Shown piece after piece: positions 52,048 to 60,535 of a stretch of DNA of 61,909 nucleotides. Within the stretch, counting starts at the first letter, position 1. Every line of letters starts with the position of its first letter. The stretch is from a virus: positions 1 to 61,909 of IMG/VR virus record IMGVR_UViG_3300007754_000342, one strand, 5' to 3'. The notes beneath the pieces are model-generated. The model saw only the letters and a list, made by a program, of their open reading frames with translations, ran no database searches and was not told the origin of the DNA. The position numbers and the translations under genes are program-made.

Positions 52048-52789
52048 TATTGTATTTACAGTTAATATAAAGAATCCAGATAAACCAAATAGGTCAACAC
52101 CATATGATTTGTCAGTTAAGAGTTGGAAAGATTGGGCATCAAAAAATGATTGTGAAGTTTTTGTATTAGACCAATGGATTTATGAAGAGATGAATCCAAA
52201 TTGGCACAAGTTACTTGTTTTTGATTTGTTAGAGAGTAGTGATATTGAGTATGACCAAATTTTAATAGTTGATTCTGATACCCTAATACATCCAGATGCA
52301 CCAAATGTATTTGAGACAACAGATAACAAATTTTGTGCCGTACATAATGATGGTAGTTACGATTGGGTATGTAGAAGTATGGAAACATATTCTAAATATG
52401 TATTTAAAGATTATATGTTCGATGTGTGGGAATATTTTAATTCTGGGTTTATGATTGTTAATGGTAAACACAAAGATTTATTTAGAGATATACGAAACTT
52501 TTATCTAACAAATTCAAATTTATTAAAACAAATACAAGAAAATTTTGGTGTTGGTACAGACCAACCAATTATTAATTTCTTTGTACAAAAAAATAATGTG
52601 GATTTAAAATTATTGCCATACAAATGGAATATGCAGGATATGTTTAGGAAAGAGATACTTACACCAGATTTTTTATTTACTAAACTTGGGTGGGTGTATC
52701 ATTATAACGCTATACCTGAAAATCAAGATTCAAGTAAGACATTATACTGGATGAACAAAACTTATGAGTGGTTACAACAAAATGATTAA
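52037..52789 (+). CDS. GT8-like glycosyltransferase, tandem copy 2
   Basis: The 250-residue protein has the same order as its neighbour: NIVFTVNIKNPD, KSWKDWASKNDCEVFVL, LIVDSDTLIHPDAPN (DxD), YFNSGFMIVNGKH, GTDQPIINFFVQKN and WVYHYN. Tandem duplication with divergence is likely; the acceptors may differ. Overlaps copy 1 by 11 bases. Confidence 0.78.
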   Translation: MSTNIVFTVNIKNPDKPNRSTPYDLSVKSWKDWASKNDCEVFVLDQWIYEEMNPNWHKLLVFDLLESSDIEYDQILIVDSDTLIHPDAPNVFETTDNKFCAVHNDGSYDWVCRSMETYSKYVFKDYMFDVWEYFNSGFMIVNGKHKDLFRDIRNFYLTNSNLLKQIQENFGVGTDQPIINFFVQKNNVDLKLLPYKWNMQDMFRKEILTPDFLFTKLGWVYHYNAIPENQDSSKTLYWMNKTYEWLQQND

Positions 52790-53507
52790 TATACAATTTA
52801 TAGTAGTTGGGTGGCATTATAGTTATCCAGAATGGATAGCGGGATTAATAGAATTAAACAAATCTAATGAAAATTTAGATGTATTTTGGTCTTGTCACAG
52901 AGAACCACCTGAGGTTGTAAAACAAAATTTTAATTGGAAGTTATTTGAGAACGTAGGACTCGAAGAAGGAGCTTATACACAAGCTTTAGAATACTTGGAT
53001 GTAGATGATGATACTATTTTATTCTTGGTTCACGATGATTTAATAATTAAAGATTGGAATTTTATTAATGTATCTATAGAGGCGTTAAATACTCATGGTT
53101 TGAAAGTTCTTGGTAATGGAGTTAACTACCCAACTGTGTTTGACCCAGAAAAAATCGAACGGGATAAGAAAAATATTGAGTGGGTTTCTGCAGATTGGAG
53201 ATACTTATTTACAGAACCTATTATGTGTAAAACTATTAGGTCAAGTTATTTGGTTATTAAATGGAAAGATTTAAAAAGTGTGGGTGGTTTTAATCCAATA
53301 TGGTTGAGTCCAGATTTAGATGAAGATGGTAATGCAATAAATTATGGTGGTATTGGAAATTTAGGGCAAACTATTGTTGGTTATAAATTCACAAAAATAT
53401 TTGGAGAAAATAAAATAGGTTATTTAAGTAAGGATTATCTCAATTCACCATATATCTATGAATGTGCACGAGGAGAGATAACAAAGGAGTTTACAGGTTA
53501 TGAATAA
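52782..53507 (+). CDS. GT-A-like glycosyltransferase
   Basis: The ATG at 52782 is preferred; 52764 is an in-frame alternative. The protein (about 241 residues) has FIVVGWHYSYPEWIAGLIEL, AYTQALEYLDVDDDTILFLV and HDDLIIKDW as the metal site, then VGGFNPIWLSPDL. This fits a GT-A fold of unknown acceptor. Confidence 0.7.
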   Translation: MINIQFIVVGWHYSYPEWIAGLIELNKSNENLDVFWSCHREPPEVVKQNFNWKLFENVGLEEGAYTQALEYLDVDDDTILFLVHDDLIIKDWNFINVSIEALNTHGLKVLGNGVNYPTVFDPEKIERDKKNIEWVSADWRYLFTEPIMCKTIRSSYLVIKWKDLKSVGGFNPIWLSPDLDEDGNAINYGGIGNLGQTIVGYKFTKIFGENKIGYLSKDYLNSPYIYECARGEITKEFTGYE

Positions 53508-54699
53508 ACCAAAAGAAATGATTCCATTATTCAAAGTAAGTATGGCAGAAACCATACCAGACAAGGTGTCTAAAATATTGATGTCTGGTTATATTGGACA
53601 AGGACCAGTTGTTGATGAATTTGAGGAATTATTAAAATTATATTTTGGACAAGATTGGTTGGTAACAACTAACGCGGCCACATCTGCTGAACATTTAGCT
53701 CTACATATGTTGAAAAAACCAACAAAGGTAATGGAGATGAATCATACTGGAGATGGAGCAGTATCACACGATTGGGATGGTATCAAAGATGGTGAAGAAG
53801 TTTTATGTACACCACTAACTTGTACCGCTACAAATTGGCCAGTATTAGCTAACAATTTGAATATTAAGTGGGTTGATGTAGACCCAAAAACATTGAACAT
53901 GGACTTGGATGATTTAGCAAGAAAGATAACTAAAAATACTAAAATAATTTATCTTGTACATTGGGGTGGTTATCCTATTGATTTGGATAAGGTAAAGGAA
54001 ATTCAAGATAGAACAAAACAGATGTTTGGATTTAGACCTATGGTTATAGAAGATTGTGCACACTCAATAGGTTCTTTTTGGAAAGGTCAACCACTTGGGA
54101 ATCATGGAAATATATGTACATTCAGTTTACAAGCTATAAAACACGTTACAGCTGTAGATGGTGGTATTCTAACATTACCTAATCAAGATTTATATCATAG
54201 AGCTAAATTACTTAGATGGTATGGTATTGACAGAGATACTAACAAGAAAGATTTTAGATGTGAAGCTGATGTATCCGAGTGGGGATTTAAATTTCATATG
54301 AATGATGTTAATGCTTGTGTTGGTATGGAAAATTTTAAAAACCTTGGTAATATAATTGATAGACACGTTGGGAATGCAGAATATTATAATAAAGAATTAA
54401 ATAAGGTAGCTGGTGTGACATTAACACAACAAGATATGAGATATAGAAAAAGTTCTTATTGGATTTATTCTATGTTGGTTGACAATAAACAACAATTCAT
54501 GGATAAGATGAAAGAGTGTAACATTATGGTTAGTCAAGTACACGAGAGAAATGATATACATAGTTGTGTTTCAGAGTATAAAGCACATCTTCCAAATTTA
54601 GATAAAATTCAAAAACAATTAATTTGTATTCCAAATGGATGGTGGGTTACAGATGAACAAAGAGAATACATAGTTGATTGTATTAAAGAGGGTTGGTAA
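53500..54699 (+). CDS. DegT/DnrJ/EryC1/StrS sugar aminotransferase
   Basis: The 399-residue PLP enzyme starts with IPLFKVSMAETIPDKVSKIL, SGYIGQGPVVDEFEE, has TNAATSAEHLALHML, the Asp of VIEDCAHSIGS and the PLP lysine in FSLQAIKHVTAVDGG. These enzymes aminate a keto-sugar nucleotide. An insertion (residues 80-105) and a C-terminal acceptor helix are as in phage homologues. It implies an amino sugar in the glycan. Confidence 0.93.
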   Translation: MNKPKEMIPLFKVSMAETIPDKVSKILMSGYIGQGPVVDEFEELLKLYFGQDWLVTTNAATSAEHLALHMLKKPTKVMEMNHTGDGAVSHDWDGIKDGEEVLCTPLTCTATNWPVLANNLNIKWVDVDPKTLNMDLDDLARKITKNTKIIYLVHWGGYPIDLDKVKEIQDRTKQMFGFRPMVIEDCAHSIGSFWKGQPLGNHGNICTFSLQAIKHVTAVDGGILTLPNQDLYHRAKLLRWYGIDRDTNKKDFRCEADVSEWGFKFHMNDVNACVGMENFKNLGNIIDRHVGNAEYYNKELNKVAGVTLTQQDMRYRKSSYWIYSMLVDNKQQFMDKMKECNIMVSQVHERNDIHSCVSEYKAHLPNLDKIQKQLICIPNGWWVTDEQREYIVDCIKEGW

Positions 54700-54914
54700 T
54701 GGTAGACTTAGAGTCATCAGTTAAAGAACAAGGTCAATGGGTTACTCAAATAATTCATTTTGTTGATGGTGTAAAAAGAACTATAGAAGGTGTAAATACA
54801 CATACAATTAGACAAGGTGAGTTTACTAAATTTTTATTGAGAGATGGTAGTTATGTAATGGTTAATGATAGAAATGTTTTAATGATTGAAATTTTTAAGG
54901 AACAAGATGTATAA
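54699..54914 (+). CDS. Small hypothetical protein
   Basis: The ATG at 54699 overlaps the aminotransferase stop (TAATG). The 71-residue protein is beta-rich (WVTQIIHFVDGVKRTIEGVN, then FLLRDGSYVMVNDRNVLMIE). No family recognised; it is probably a general phage protein rather than a glycan enzyme. Confidence 0.65.
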   Translation: MVDLESSVKEQGQWVTQIIHFVDGVKRTIEGVNTHTIRQGEFTKFLLRDGSYVMVNDRNVLMIEIFKEQDV

Positions 54915-55464
54915 AGAACCAAAAGTTTATTCATCATATAGTGAAAACAATATAGGTCAGACTCTATATGATATTGTTATGAAGTTGAAACCAAAGAAGA
55001 TTATTGAAATTGGTGTATTGGAAGGTTATTCAACTATTTGTATGGCTCAAGCTCTAAAGGATTTGGGTGAAGGTGGTAAAATTCATGCACACGATTTATT
55101 CGATGAGTATGAATACAGAAATTGTACGATGTCAGAAGTTTGGGATAATGTTAACAAGTATGATGTACAAGATTATGTACACTTAAAACAGAAGAGTTTT
55201 GATAGATGGTTAAATAATATGGAAGACTTTGATTTGATGCATATAGACATTTCAAATAATGGTGATGTTATAAAAAAGTTATATGATAGACTCACACAAA
55301 ATAAATCTATTAAAACTGGTCCGATTTTTTTTGAAGGTGGTACACAAGAACGTGATAAAGTAGATTGGATGATTGAGTATAATAAGAATGGAATGTATCC
55401 ACTTAAAGATGAATTGTCTTATGATATAGTTGATTCGAGATTCCCAGGGTTATCAGTATTATGA
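54907..55464 (+). CDS. Class I SAM methyltransferase
   Basis: The ATG at 54907 has AAGGA upstream. The protein (about 185 residues) has motif I KKIIEIGVLEGYSTICMAQA, HAHDLFDEYEY, and DLMHIDISNNGD in the catalytic half, fitting Methyltransf_24-type enzymes. Sugar or lipid O-methylation is likely from context. Confidence 0.8.
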   Translation: MYKEPKVYSSYSENNIGQTLYDIVMKLKPKKIIEIGVLEGYSTICMAQALKDLGEGGKIHAHDLFDEYEYRNCTMSEVWDNVNKYDVQDYVHLKQKSFDRWLNNMEDFDLMHIDISNNGDVIKKLYDRLTQNKSIKTGPIFFEGGTQERDKVDWMIEYNKNGMYPLKDELSYDIVDSRFPGLSVL

Positions 55465-56420
55465 TTTTAAAATATTCGTATGCAATAGGTTGTTTAGTTC
55501 AATGGTATGAGGTAGACATTTTAGAAGAGTATGTCGAAAGTGTAAATAATGCTTTAGGACAATTAGAAAACCCAGAGAATGTTATTGTTGACTTTAATGT
55601 CAATATGAATCAAGACTTAGAAAAATGTGAAGACGATACAAAATTGAAAGAGATAGAAAATAAATTAAAAAAGCTCTTGGATAATAGGTTTTTTAATGTT
55701 AAATTTACATATGAAAAAATATATACTATAGCAGATTATCGTAGGGATTTCAACAATAATTATTGTGATGTTGTTGACGTTCTAATGTGGGGTGAAACTG
55801 ATTCATTAATCCCAAGACAAACTTTTATGGTGTTGGATGGTATACATCACCAAGCTAAAGAAAAGACACCAAAGTATGTTCTTACATTTGGTATTTGTAA
55901 AATGTGGGATGATTCTTGGAAAGTAATAGAACACAATGAGTTTACAGATAAACCATTTATAGAGAATGATTATGATAATTGGTGGAGTCTAAAATATACA
56001 ATGAACATAGATGAAATGAATAAATTTAACGACAAGGTAACAGAGTTGGATGTTCAAGTTTTTGATAGATTTAAATTCAATGGTTGTGGTCTTGTATTTT
56101 CATCTGAAGTGGTTAGGTCTGGAGCTAATATTCCAAAGTCTGTTTTCTTTGTACACGAAGACACTTCTTTTATGTTGTCAATGCAAAAAATGTTTGGGAA
56201 TACCATTCCACAATTTATAGTAAAAAATATTTTGATTGTACATAATAGAAATCATCCAAAGAAAAGAATGTATGTAAAAGGTGAATCTGGACAAACGATG
56301 AATTTAAAAAGAAGAAGTAATGATTGGTATGTTAAAGCTAATAAATACTCAGAACATAATTGTTACAATTGGGATAAACAAGTAAAGTCTTATAAGTGGA
56401 GAGATGTTTTTAATGATTAG
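55461..56420 (+). CDS. Possible glycosyltransferase-like protein
   Basis: The 319-residue protein begins YAIGCLVQWYEVDILEEYVE, has a helical spacer and then DVLMWGETDSLIPRQTF and VFFVHEDTSFMLSMQKMFG. The GETD and HEDTSF blocks resemble metal and acceptor sites of GT-A enzymes, but no family is recognised. Overlaps both neighbours. Confidence 0.55.
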   Translation: MILKYSYAIGCLVQWYEVDILEEYVESVNNALGQLENPENVIVDFNVNMNQDLEKCEDDTKLKEIENKLKKLLDNRFFNVKFTYEKIYTIADYRRDFNNNYCDVVDVLMWGETDSLIPRQTFMVLDGIHHQAKEKTPKYVLTFGICKMWDDSWKVIEHNEFTDKPFIENDYDNWWSLKYTMNIDEMNKFNDKVTELDVQVFDRFKFNGCGLVFSSEVVRSGANIPKSVFFVHEDTSFMLSMQKMFGNTIPQFIVKNILIVHNRNHPKKRMYVKGESGQTMNLKRRSNDWYVKANKYSEHNCYNWDKQVKSYKWRDVFND

Positions 56421-57012
56421 AGAATTTGATAATGAAGTATTGTTAGCTGGTATACCAGATAAGGCAGATTGGAGAACTACTACTTCACATAAATTTAAGA
56501 TAGATTTAATTGAGTTTTTTTCTGATGAAAAATATGGTGACGAAACGGCGTTAGAGATTGGTACACATATGGGTCATACAACTTATGTTCTAAGTCATTT
56601 ATTTGATAATGTTATTACCATTAATAAAAATCCAATAGACGAGAATTATTTCTGTGTTGGTGTAGATAATATACAATATCTTGTAATGGACTCTTATAGA
56701 CCACAAGGATGGCCACATTGGGATTGGAGAAAAGTATCTGTTGTTCTAATTGATGCAGGTCACGTTTATGATGCTGTAAAAATGGACATACAAAATGCAT
56801 TAAAGTTACCAAAGAAAAATAAATTTTTAATTTTTGATGATTTTGGTAAAGAAAATAATGGGGTTAATCAAGCTGTTGAAGAAATGGTATGGTTGGGTCA
56901 CATGGATATTGTAGCTTATATAGGTCATGAAAAAGGTGATGTTCTAAAAACAGAAGGTCAACAAGATTTAGTATTTACAGATTATGAAGGAGTAATATGT
57001 CAGACAAAATAA
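56413..57012 (+). CDS. Class I SAM methyltransferase
   Basis: The ATG at 56413 is preferred because GGAGAG lies upstream; 56404 is an alternative. The protein (about 199 residues) has DETALEIGTHMGHTTYVLSH as motif I, INKNPIDENYFCV, VSVVLIDAGHVYDAVKMDI and FLIFDDFGKENNGVNQAVEE. It is related in design to 54907-55464, so the cluster has two methylation steps. Confidence 0.78.
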   Translation: MIREFDNEVLLAGIPDKADWRTTTSHKFKIDLIEFFSDEKYGDETALEIGTHMGHTTYVLSHLFDNVITINKNPIDENYFCVGVDNIQYLVMDSYRPQGWPHWDWRKVSVVLIDAGHVYDAVKMDIQNALKLPKKNKFLIFDDFGKENNGVNQAVEEMVWLGHMDIVAYIGHEKGDVLKTEGQQDLVFTDYEGVICQTK

Positions 57013-57578
57013 TAATTGGTGTTGATGTAGATGGGGTTTTAAGAGATTTCTCTAATGATTTAATGCACGTAGTTATGAGAGATTATCCACAATATTTAAT
57101 ACCTGGACAAGATGTGATAGATGATTGGAGACTTGAAAAATGTTTTAATTGTAGTAAAGAGAAATTACAATCTATCTATTGGGATACCAATGTTGATGAA
57201 ATTATGGGTAATGGTAGTAAGATACCTGGTTCAGAATTACAGATAACAGAATTATTGGATTTTGCTAATCAACACGAAGATTTGGTTGAATTTTGGGTAG
57301 TGACTTCTCAAAAGAAACACGCTTTTCACTACACTTTAAAGTGGTTAGGACAACAAGGTTACAATTTTAAACGAGTTGTATTTGAACGTGGTAGAGAAAA
57401 ATGGAAAGTTGGTGTTGATTGGTTGATAGATGACTCACCATCAAATTGGGAAGCTTGGAAAGAAGGTCGTGGTGACGATAAGAATTATATCTTAATGGAC
57501 GCCGAACATAATCAACATATAAAACCAACATTCAGAATAAAAGAACTATTAGAAATTTACGATATAGTGAGAATATAA
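56997..57578 (+). CDS. HAD phosphatase, 5'-nucleotidase-like (NT5C type)
   Basis: The 193-residue protein has HAD motif I IIGVDVDGVLRDFSNDL (Asp-x-Asp), the motif II Thr in EFWVVTSQKKHAFHY, Lys in EKWKVGVDW, and motif IV DWLIDDSPSNWEAW. NT5C-type enzymes act on nucleotides; in this cluster it might instead dephosphorylate a sugar phosphate (a GmhB-like step), which is only an inference. Confidence 0.8.
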   Translation: MSDKIIIGVDVDGVLRDFSNDLMHVVMRDYPQYLIPGQDVIDDWRLEKCFNCSKEKLQSIYWDTNVDEIMGNGSKIPGSELQITELLDFANQHEDLVEFWVVTSQKKHAFHYTLKWLGQQGYNFKRVVFERGREKWKVGVDWLIDDSPSNWEAWKEGRGDDKNYILMDAEHNQHIKPTFRIKELLEIYDIVRI

Positions 57579-58486
57579 TGATTAATATATTAATAACAGA
57601 TGCTGGTGGGGCCGCTGCAGTTGGTGTTTTAAAGTCTTTAAAAAATAGAGATGATGTTAAAGTTATAGCTTGTGATGCTAATCCGTTATCAACTGGACTA
57701 TATTTAGCAGATAGGAATTATACAATACCTACGATATATGATATTAACTTTGTAGAGGTAGTGTTTAATATTTTAAAGAAAGAAAAAATAGATGTTGTCT
57801 TCCCAACTGGTGGCCACGATTTACTTTGGTGGTCTGAAAATAGAGATACGTTTAAAGATATGGGTGTAACATTAATGATGTCGGATTATAAATCTATTCA
57901 GAAGTGTGTTGATAAATTATTGTTCTATGAAACTTGTAAAGATAATTTTCCATTACCAAAAACTTATGATACATATCCAAATAGCAGTCGTATATTATTT
58001 ATGAAACCAGTTCATGGTAAGGGTAGTGTTGGAGCTAAACTGGTACAAGGGTACAAGGATGTTCCTGATGACCAACCATATCTATTTCAAGAAAATCTAC
58101 CAGGTACTGAATGGACTATAGATGCGTTATGTGATATGGATGGAAATCCATTATCAGTTATACCGAGGAAACGTTTAGAAATAAAAGCTGGAATATCAAC
58201 CAAGGGTGTAATAGAATTGAACAAACAAATTATAGCAGAGTGTGAGGATATGTGTAGATTTTTAAATCTCAAAGGCCCTATCTGTCTTCAGATGAAAGAG
58301 GATAAAACTGGTAATCCAAAGTTTATAGAGATTAATCCAAGATTTGGCGGGTCTACAATATTCGCTACACACGCTGGTGTTAACTTCCCAAGTCTACTAT
58401 TAGATATGTACTTAGGTAAAGATATTTCAATAGATACTCCAAAGGAATACACTATATTAAGGTATTACGAAGAGATGGTGATATGA
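57578..58486 (+). CDS. ATP-grasp ligase (CarB/PylC-like)
   Basis: The 302-residue protein starts with a Rossmann-like pre-ATP-grasp domain (ILITDAGGAAAVGVLKSLKN). It then has the ATP-grasp parts: FMKPVHGKGSVGAKLVQGY, LFQENLPGTEWTIDALCD, and FIEINPRFGGSTIFATHAGV, with the metal-binding Glu-x-Asn. Such proteins join a carboxylate to an amine. It may attach an amino acid to the sugar aminated by the upstream aminotransferase. Confidence 0.87.
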   Translation: MINILITDAGGAAAVGVLKSLKNRDDVKVIACDANPLSTGLYLADRNYTIPTIYDINFVEVVFNILKKEKIDVVFPTGGHDLLWWSENRDTFKDMGVTLMMSDYKSIQKCVDKLLFYETCKDNFPLPKTYDTYPNSSRILFMKPVHGKGSVGAKLVQGYKDVPDDQPYLFQENLPGTEWTIDALCDMDGNPLSVIPRKRLEIKAGISTKGVIELNKQIIAECEDMCRFLNLKGPICLQMKEDKTGNPKFIEINPRFGGSTIFATHAGVNFPSLLLDMYLGKDISIDTPKEYTILRYYEEMVI

Positions 58487-59145
58487 TGTGGGATATGAAA
58501 TTTGGATTAAACTCATATAAATTTTTAAATTGTGATAGAGTACTATGTTTATCTGCACACCCAGATGATGCCGAATATGGTATGTTGGGTTCGTGGATAA
58601 AACATGGTGATACATTTTTTGATGTAGTTGTTTTATCAAATGGTGGTGATTTCGATGATTCTTCTGGAAATAGTAGACTTAAAGAGTGTGAAAATATTTG
58701 GGATAAGTTCAGTAATGTTAAAGGTCAGTTTGCAGATTGTGGTTATTTGAAAGATAAACCAGAAGACTATTGGGTAAATTATATTGAGACAAATTTTAAT
58801 GTCGTACACTATGATGCTATATTATCGTTACCAAAGAGAGACTCACACTTTGAACATAGAATGGTTAACAACATATCTTATGCTTTATTGAGAGGAGTTA
58901 ACGCTGGACTTGTAACTTATAGAACACCATCAACATTAGAAGAGTGGATTCCTAATTTTTATGTAGAAGTTGATGAGTTGTTATTGGATGAAAAAATAAG
59001 AGTATTGAAAGAAAACTTTGAGTCTCAAAAAGATAAGTTGTATTTTCAAGAGAAAAGTATCAAGGATTTTCACACAAATTATTTATGTTCAAAAGTTGGT
59101 GTTGATTATGTAGAACAATTTAAGGTTGAAAGACTTTATGGTTAA
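58483..59145 (+). CDS. LmbE/PIG-L-type deacetylase
   Basis: The 220-residue protein has the zinc motif LCLSAHPDDAEYGMLGSW (HPDD) and the second His in RDSHFEHRMVNN. These enzymes remove N-acetyl groups from sugars. With the aminotransferase and ATP-grasp genes it could make a free amine for later acylation. The start overlaps the previous stop (ATGATGTGG). Confidence 0.88.
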   Translation: MMWDMKFGLNSYKFLNCDRVLCLSAHPDDAEYGMLGSWIKHGDTFFDVVVLSNGGDFDDSSGNSRLKECENIWDKFSNVKGQFADCGYLKDKPEDYWVNYIETNFNVVHYDAILSLPKRDSHFEHRMVNNISYALLRGVNAGLVTYRTPSTLEEWIPNFYVEVDELLLDEKIRVLKENFESQKDKLYFQEKSIKDFHTNYLCSKVGVDYVEQFKVERLYG

Positions 59146-59791
59146 GTTAGAATATTTTAAAGATACTATTGGAGTTTATGAAAATTCTTTACCAAAACGT
59201 ATGTGTAATGAAATCATCGAAGAGTTTGAGAAAAAAAAGGATTTACATTATAGGGGATTTAGTTTAGGTAAACCAGATGGTAAACAAGATAGAGAATTTT
59301 TTGATGATGTTAAAAATACAAATGAAATGAGAATTAGTAATCAACAAATAGAAAAATTTGATGATTGGTGTGAAACTTTCGAAGATGTATCGTTAGATAA
59401 TGTATTAGATTTACTTGGAAAATTTGGTTATCATGATAGGTTTGAACCAAATAGTGTATTGAGTTATGGTGAAGTATTTTGGCCATTATGGAAATTAAAT
59501 TCGTATGAAAAGAATAAAGGACACTATAATGCTTTTCATACCGAACAACCATATTCAAAAGGTAGTTGTGATAGATTGTTTGTCACTATATTTTATTTGA
59601 ATGATGTCGAAGAAGGTGGTGAGACTTGTTTCCCATATTCAGATATTGAAATTAAACCTAAAGCTGGAACATCAGTTGTGTGGCCTGCTGGGTGGCCTTG
59701 GGTTCATAGAGCTAATAAACCAGTATCCAATAAAAAATATATAATAACAAGTTGGATGTGTGCTAATTGGGGTAAGGAATTGCCATGGTAA
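59138..59791 (+). CDS. 2OG-Fe(II) oxygenase, prolyl-hydroxylase-like
   Basis: The ATG at 59138 is used rather than a TTG at 59126. The protein (about 217 residues) ends with the double-stranded beta-helix of P4H-type enzymes: NAFHTEQPYSKGSCDRLFVT, IFYLNDVEEGGETCFP, IKPKAGTSVVWPAGWPW, VHRA and KKYIITSWM. The iron triad would be His-x-Glu (HTE) instead of the usual His-x-Asp, plus the His of VHRA. Substrate unknown; fibre proline, sugar or host protein. Confidence 0.8.
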   Translation: MVKLEYFKDTIGVYENSLPKRMCNEIIEEFEKKKDLHYRGFSLGKPDGKQDREFFDDVKNTNEMRISNQQIEKFDDWCETFEDVSLDNVLDLLGKFGYHDRFEPNSVLSYGEVFWPLWKLNSYEKNKGHYNAFHTEQPYSKGSCDRLFVTIFYLNDVEEGGETCFPYSDIEIKPKAGTSVVWPAGWPWVHRANKPVSNKKYIITSWMCANWGKELPW

Positions 59792-60171
59792 AGGTTTGGA
59801 CTAATGGGTGTTTTGATTTATTACACCGAGGTCATGTAGAATTATTTAACTATGCTAAATCAGTTGGACATTGGTTAAGAGTTGGTTTGGATAGTGATGA
59901 AATGGTTAGAAAAGCTAAAGGTGTTGGTAGACCATTAAACACTTTAGAAGATAGAAAGTTTTTAGTAAACTCAATAGAAGTTGTTGACGAGGTATGTGGG
60001 TTTAATTCACATAGTGAACTGATAGAATTGTTAAAAGACTACAAACCAGATATTATGATTGTAGGTGGTGATTGGGAAGGTAAATCAATAGTTGGTGGAG
60101 TTTACACAAAAGAAATAAAATATTTTAAAAGGATTGAAGAATATTCAACTTCAAAATTAATAGATGCGTAA
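59785..60171 (+). CDS. Adenylyltransferase, HldE C-terminal-domain-like
   Basis: The 128-residue cytidylyltransferase-fold protein has TNGCFDLLHRGHVELFNYAK (HxGH), LRVGLDSDEMVRKAKGVGRP, LEDRKFLVNSIEVVDEV and the IVGGDWEGKSIVGG pocket, as in the ADP-heptose synthase domain of HldE. The kinase half is encoded 20 kb upstream (38641-39426). In bacteria this enzyme makes ADP-glycero-manno-heptose from heptose-1-phosphate and ATP. Confidence 0.9.
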   Translation: MVKVWTNGCFDLLHRGHVELFNYAKSVGHWLRVGLDSDEMVRKAKGVGRPLNTLEDRKFLVNSIEVVDEVCGFNSHSELIELLKDYKPDIMIVGGDWEGKSIVGGVYTKEIKYFKRIEEYSTSKLIDA

Positions 60172-60535
60172 ACCACAAGTAACAAATGGATGTTGTGTTC
60201 CTAAAGGTTGGGGAGAAGAAATTATCATAGAGAATAATGAAATGTATTGTGGTAAGGTTCTTATTTTTAATCAAGGTTGTAAGTTCTCAATGCATTATCA
60301 TATGATTAAAGATGAAACTTGGTATGTAGAGTATGGAGAATTTTTATATAGATGGATAGATACAGAAACGGCTGATATAAACGAAGAAAAATTAGTAGAG
60401 GGTGATGTAGTAAGACAAAGACCAGGACAACCACACCAATTAGAAGCATTATCTAATGGTAGAATATTTGAAGTATCAACTCATCACGAAGATTCAGATT
60501 CGTATAGAGTTGCAAAAGGAGATAGTCAGAAATGA
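60164..60535 (+). CDS. Cupin-domain protein
   Basis: The 123-residue protein has a cupin core: GCKFSMHYHMIKDETWYVEYGEF (first motif, H-x-H-x5-E) and RQRPGQPHQLEALSNG (second motif His). It resembles the phosphomannose-isomerase-type cupins found beside sugar-nucleotide enzymes. Isomerase or epimerase activity is possible but not shown. Confidence 0.8.
   Translation: MRKPQVTNGCCVPKGWGEEIIIENNEMYCGKVLIFNQGCKFSMHYHMIKDETWYVEYGEFLYRWIDTETADINEEKLVEGDVVRQRPGQPHQLEALSNGRIFEVSTHHEDSDSYRVAKGDSQK

Noticed and set aside
55668-55705. Promoter-like AAAAAAGCTCTTGGAT, N17, TAAATT
   Set aside because: It is inside a coding region with no unit boundary downstream; probably chance.
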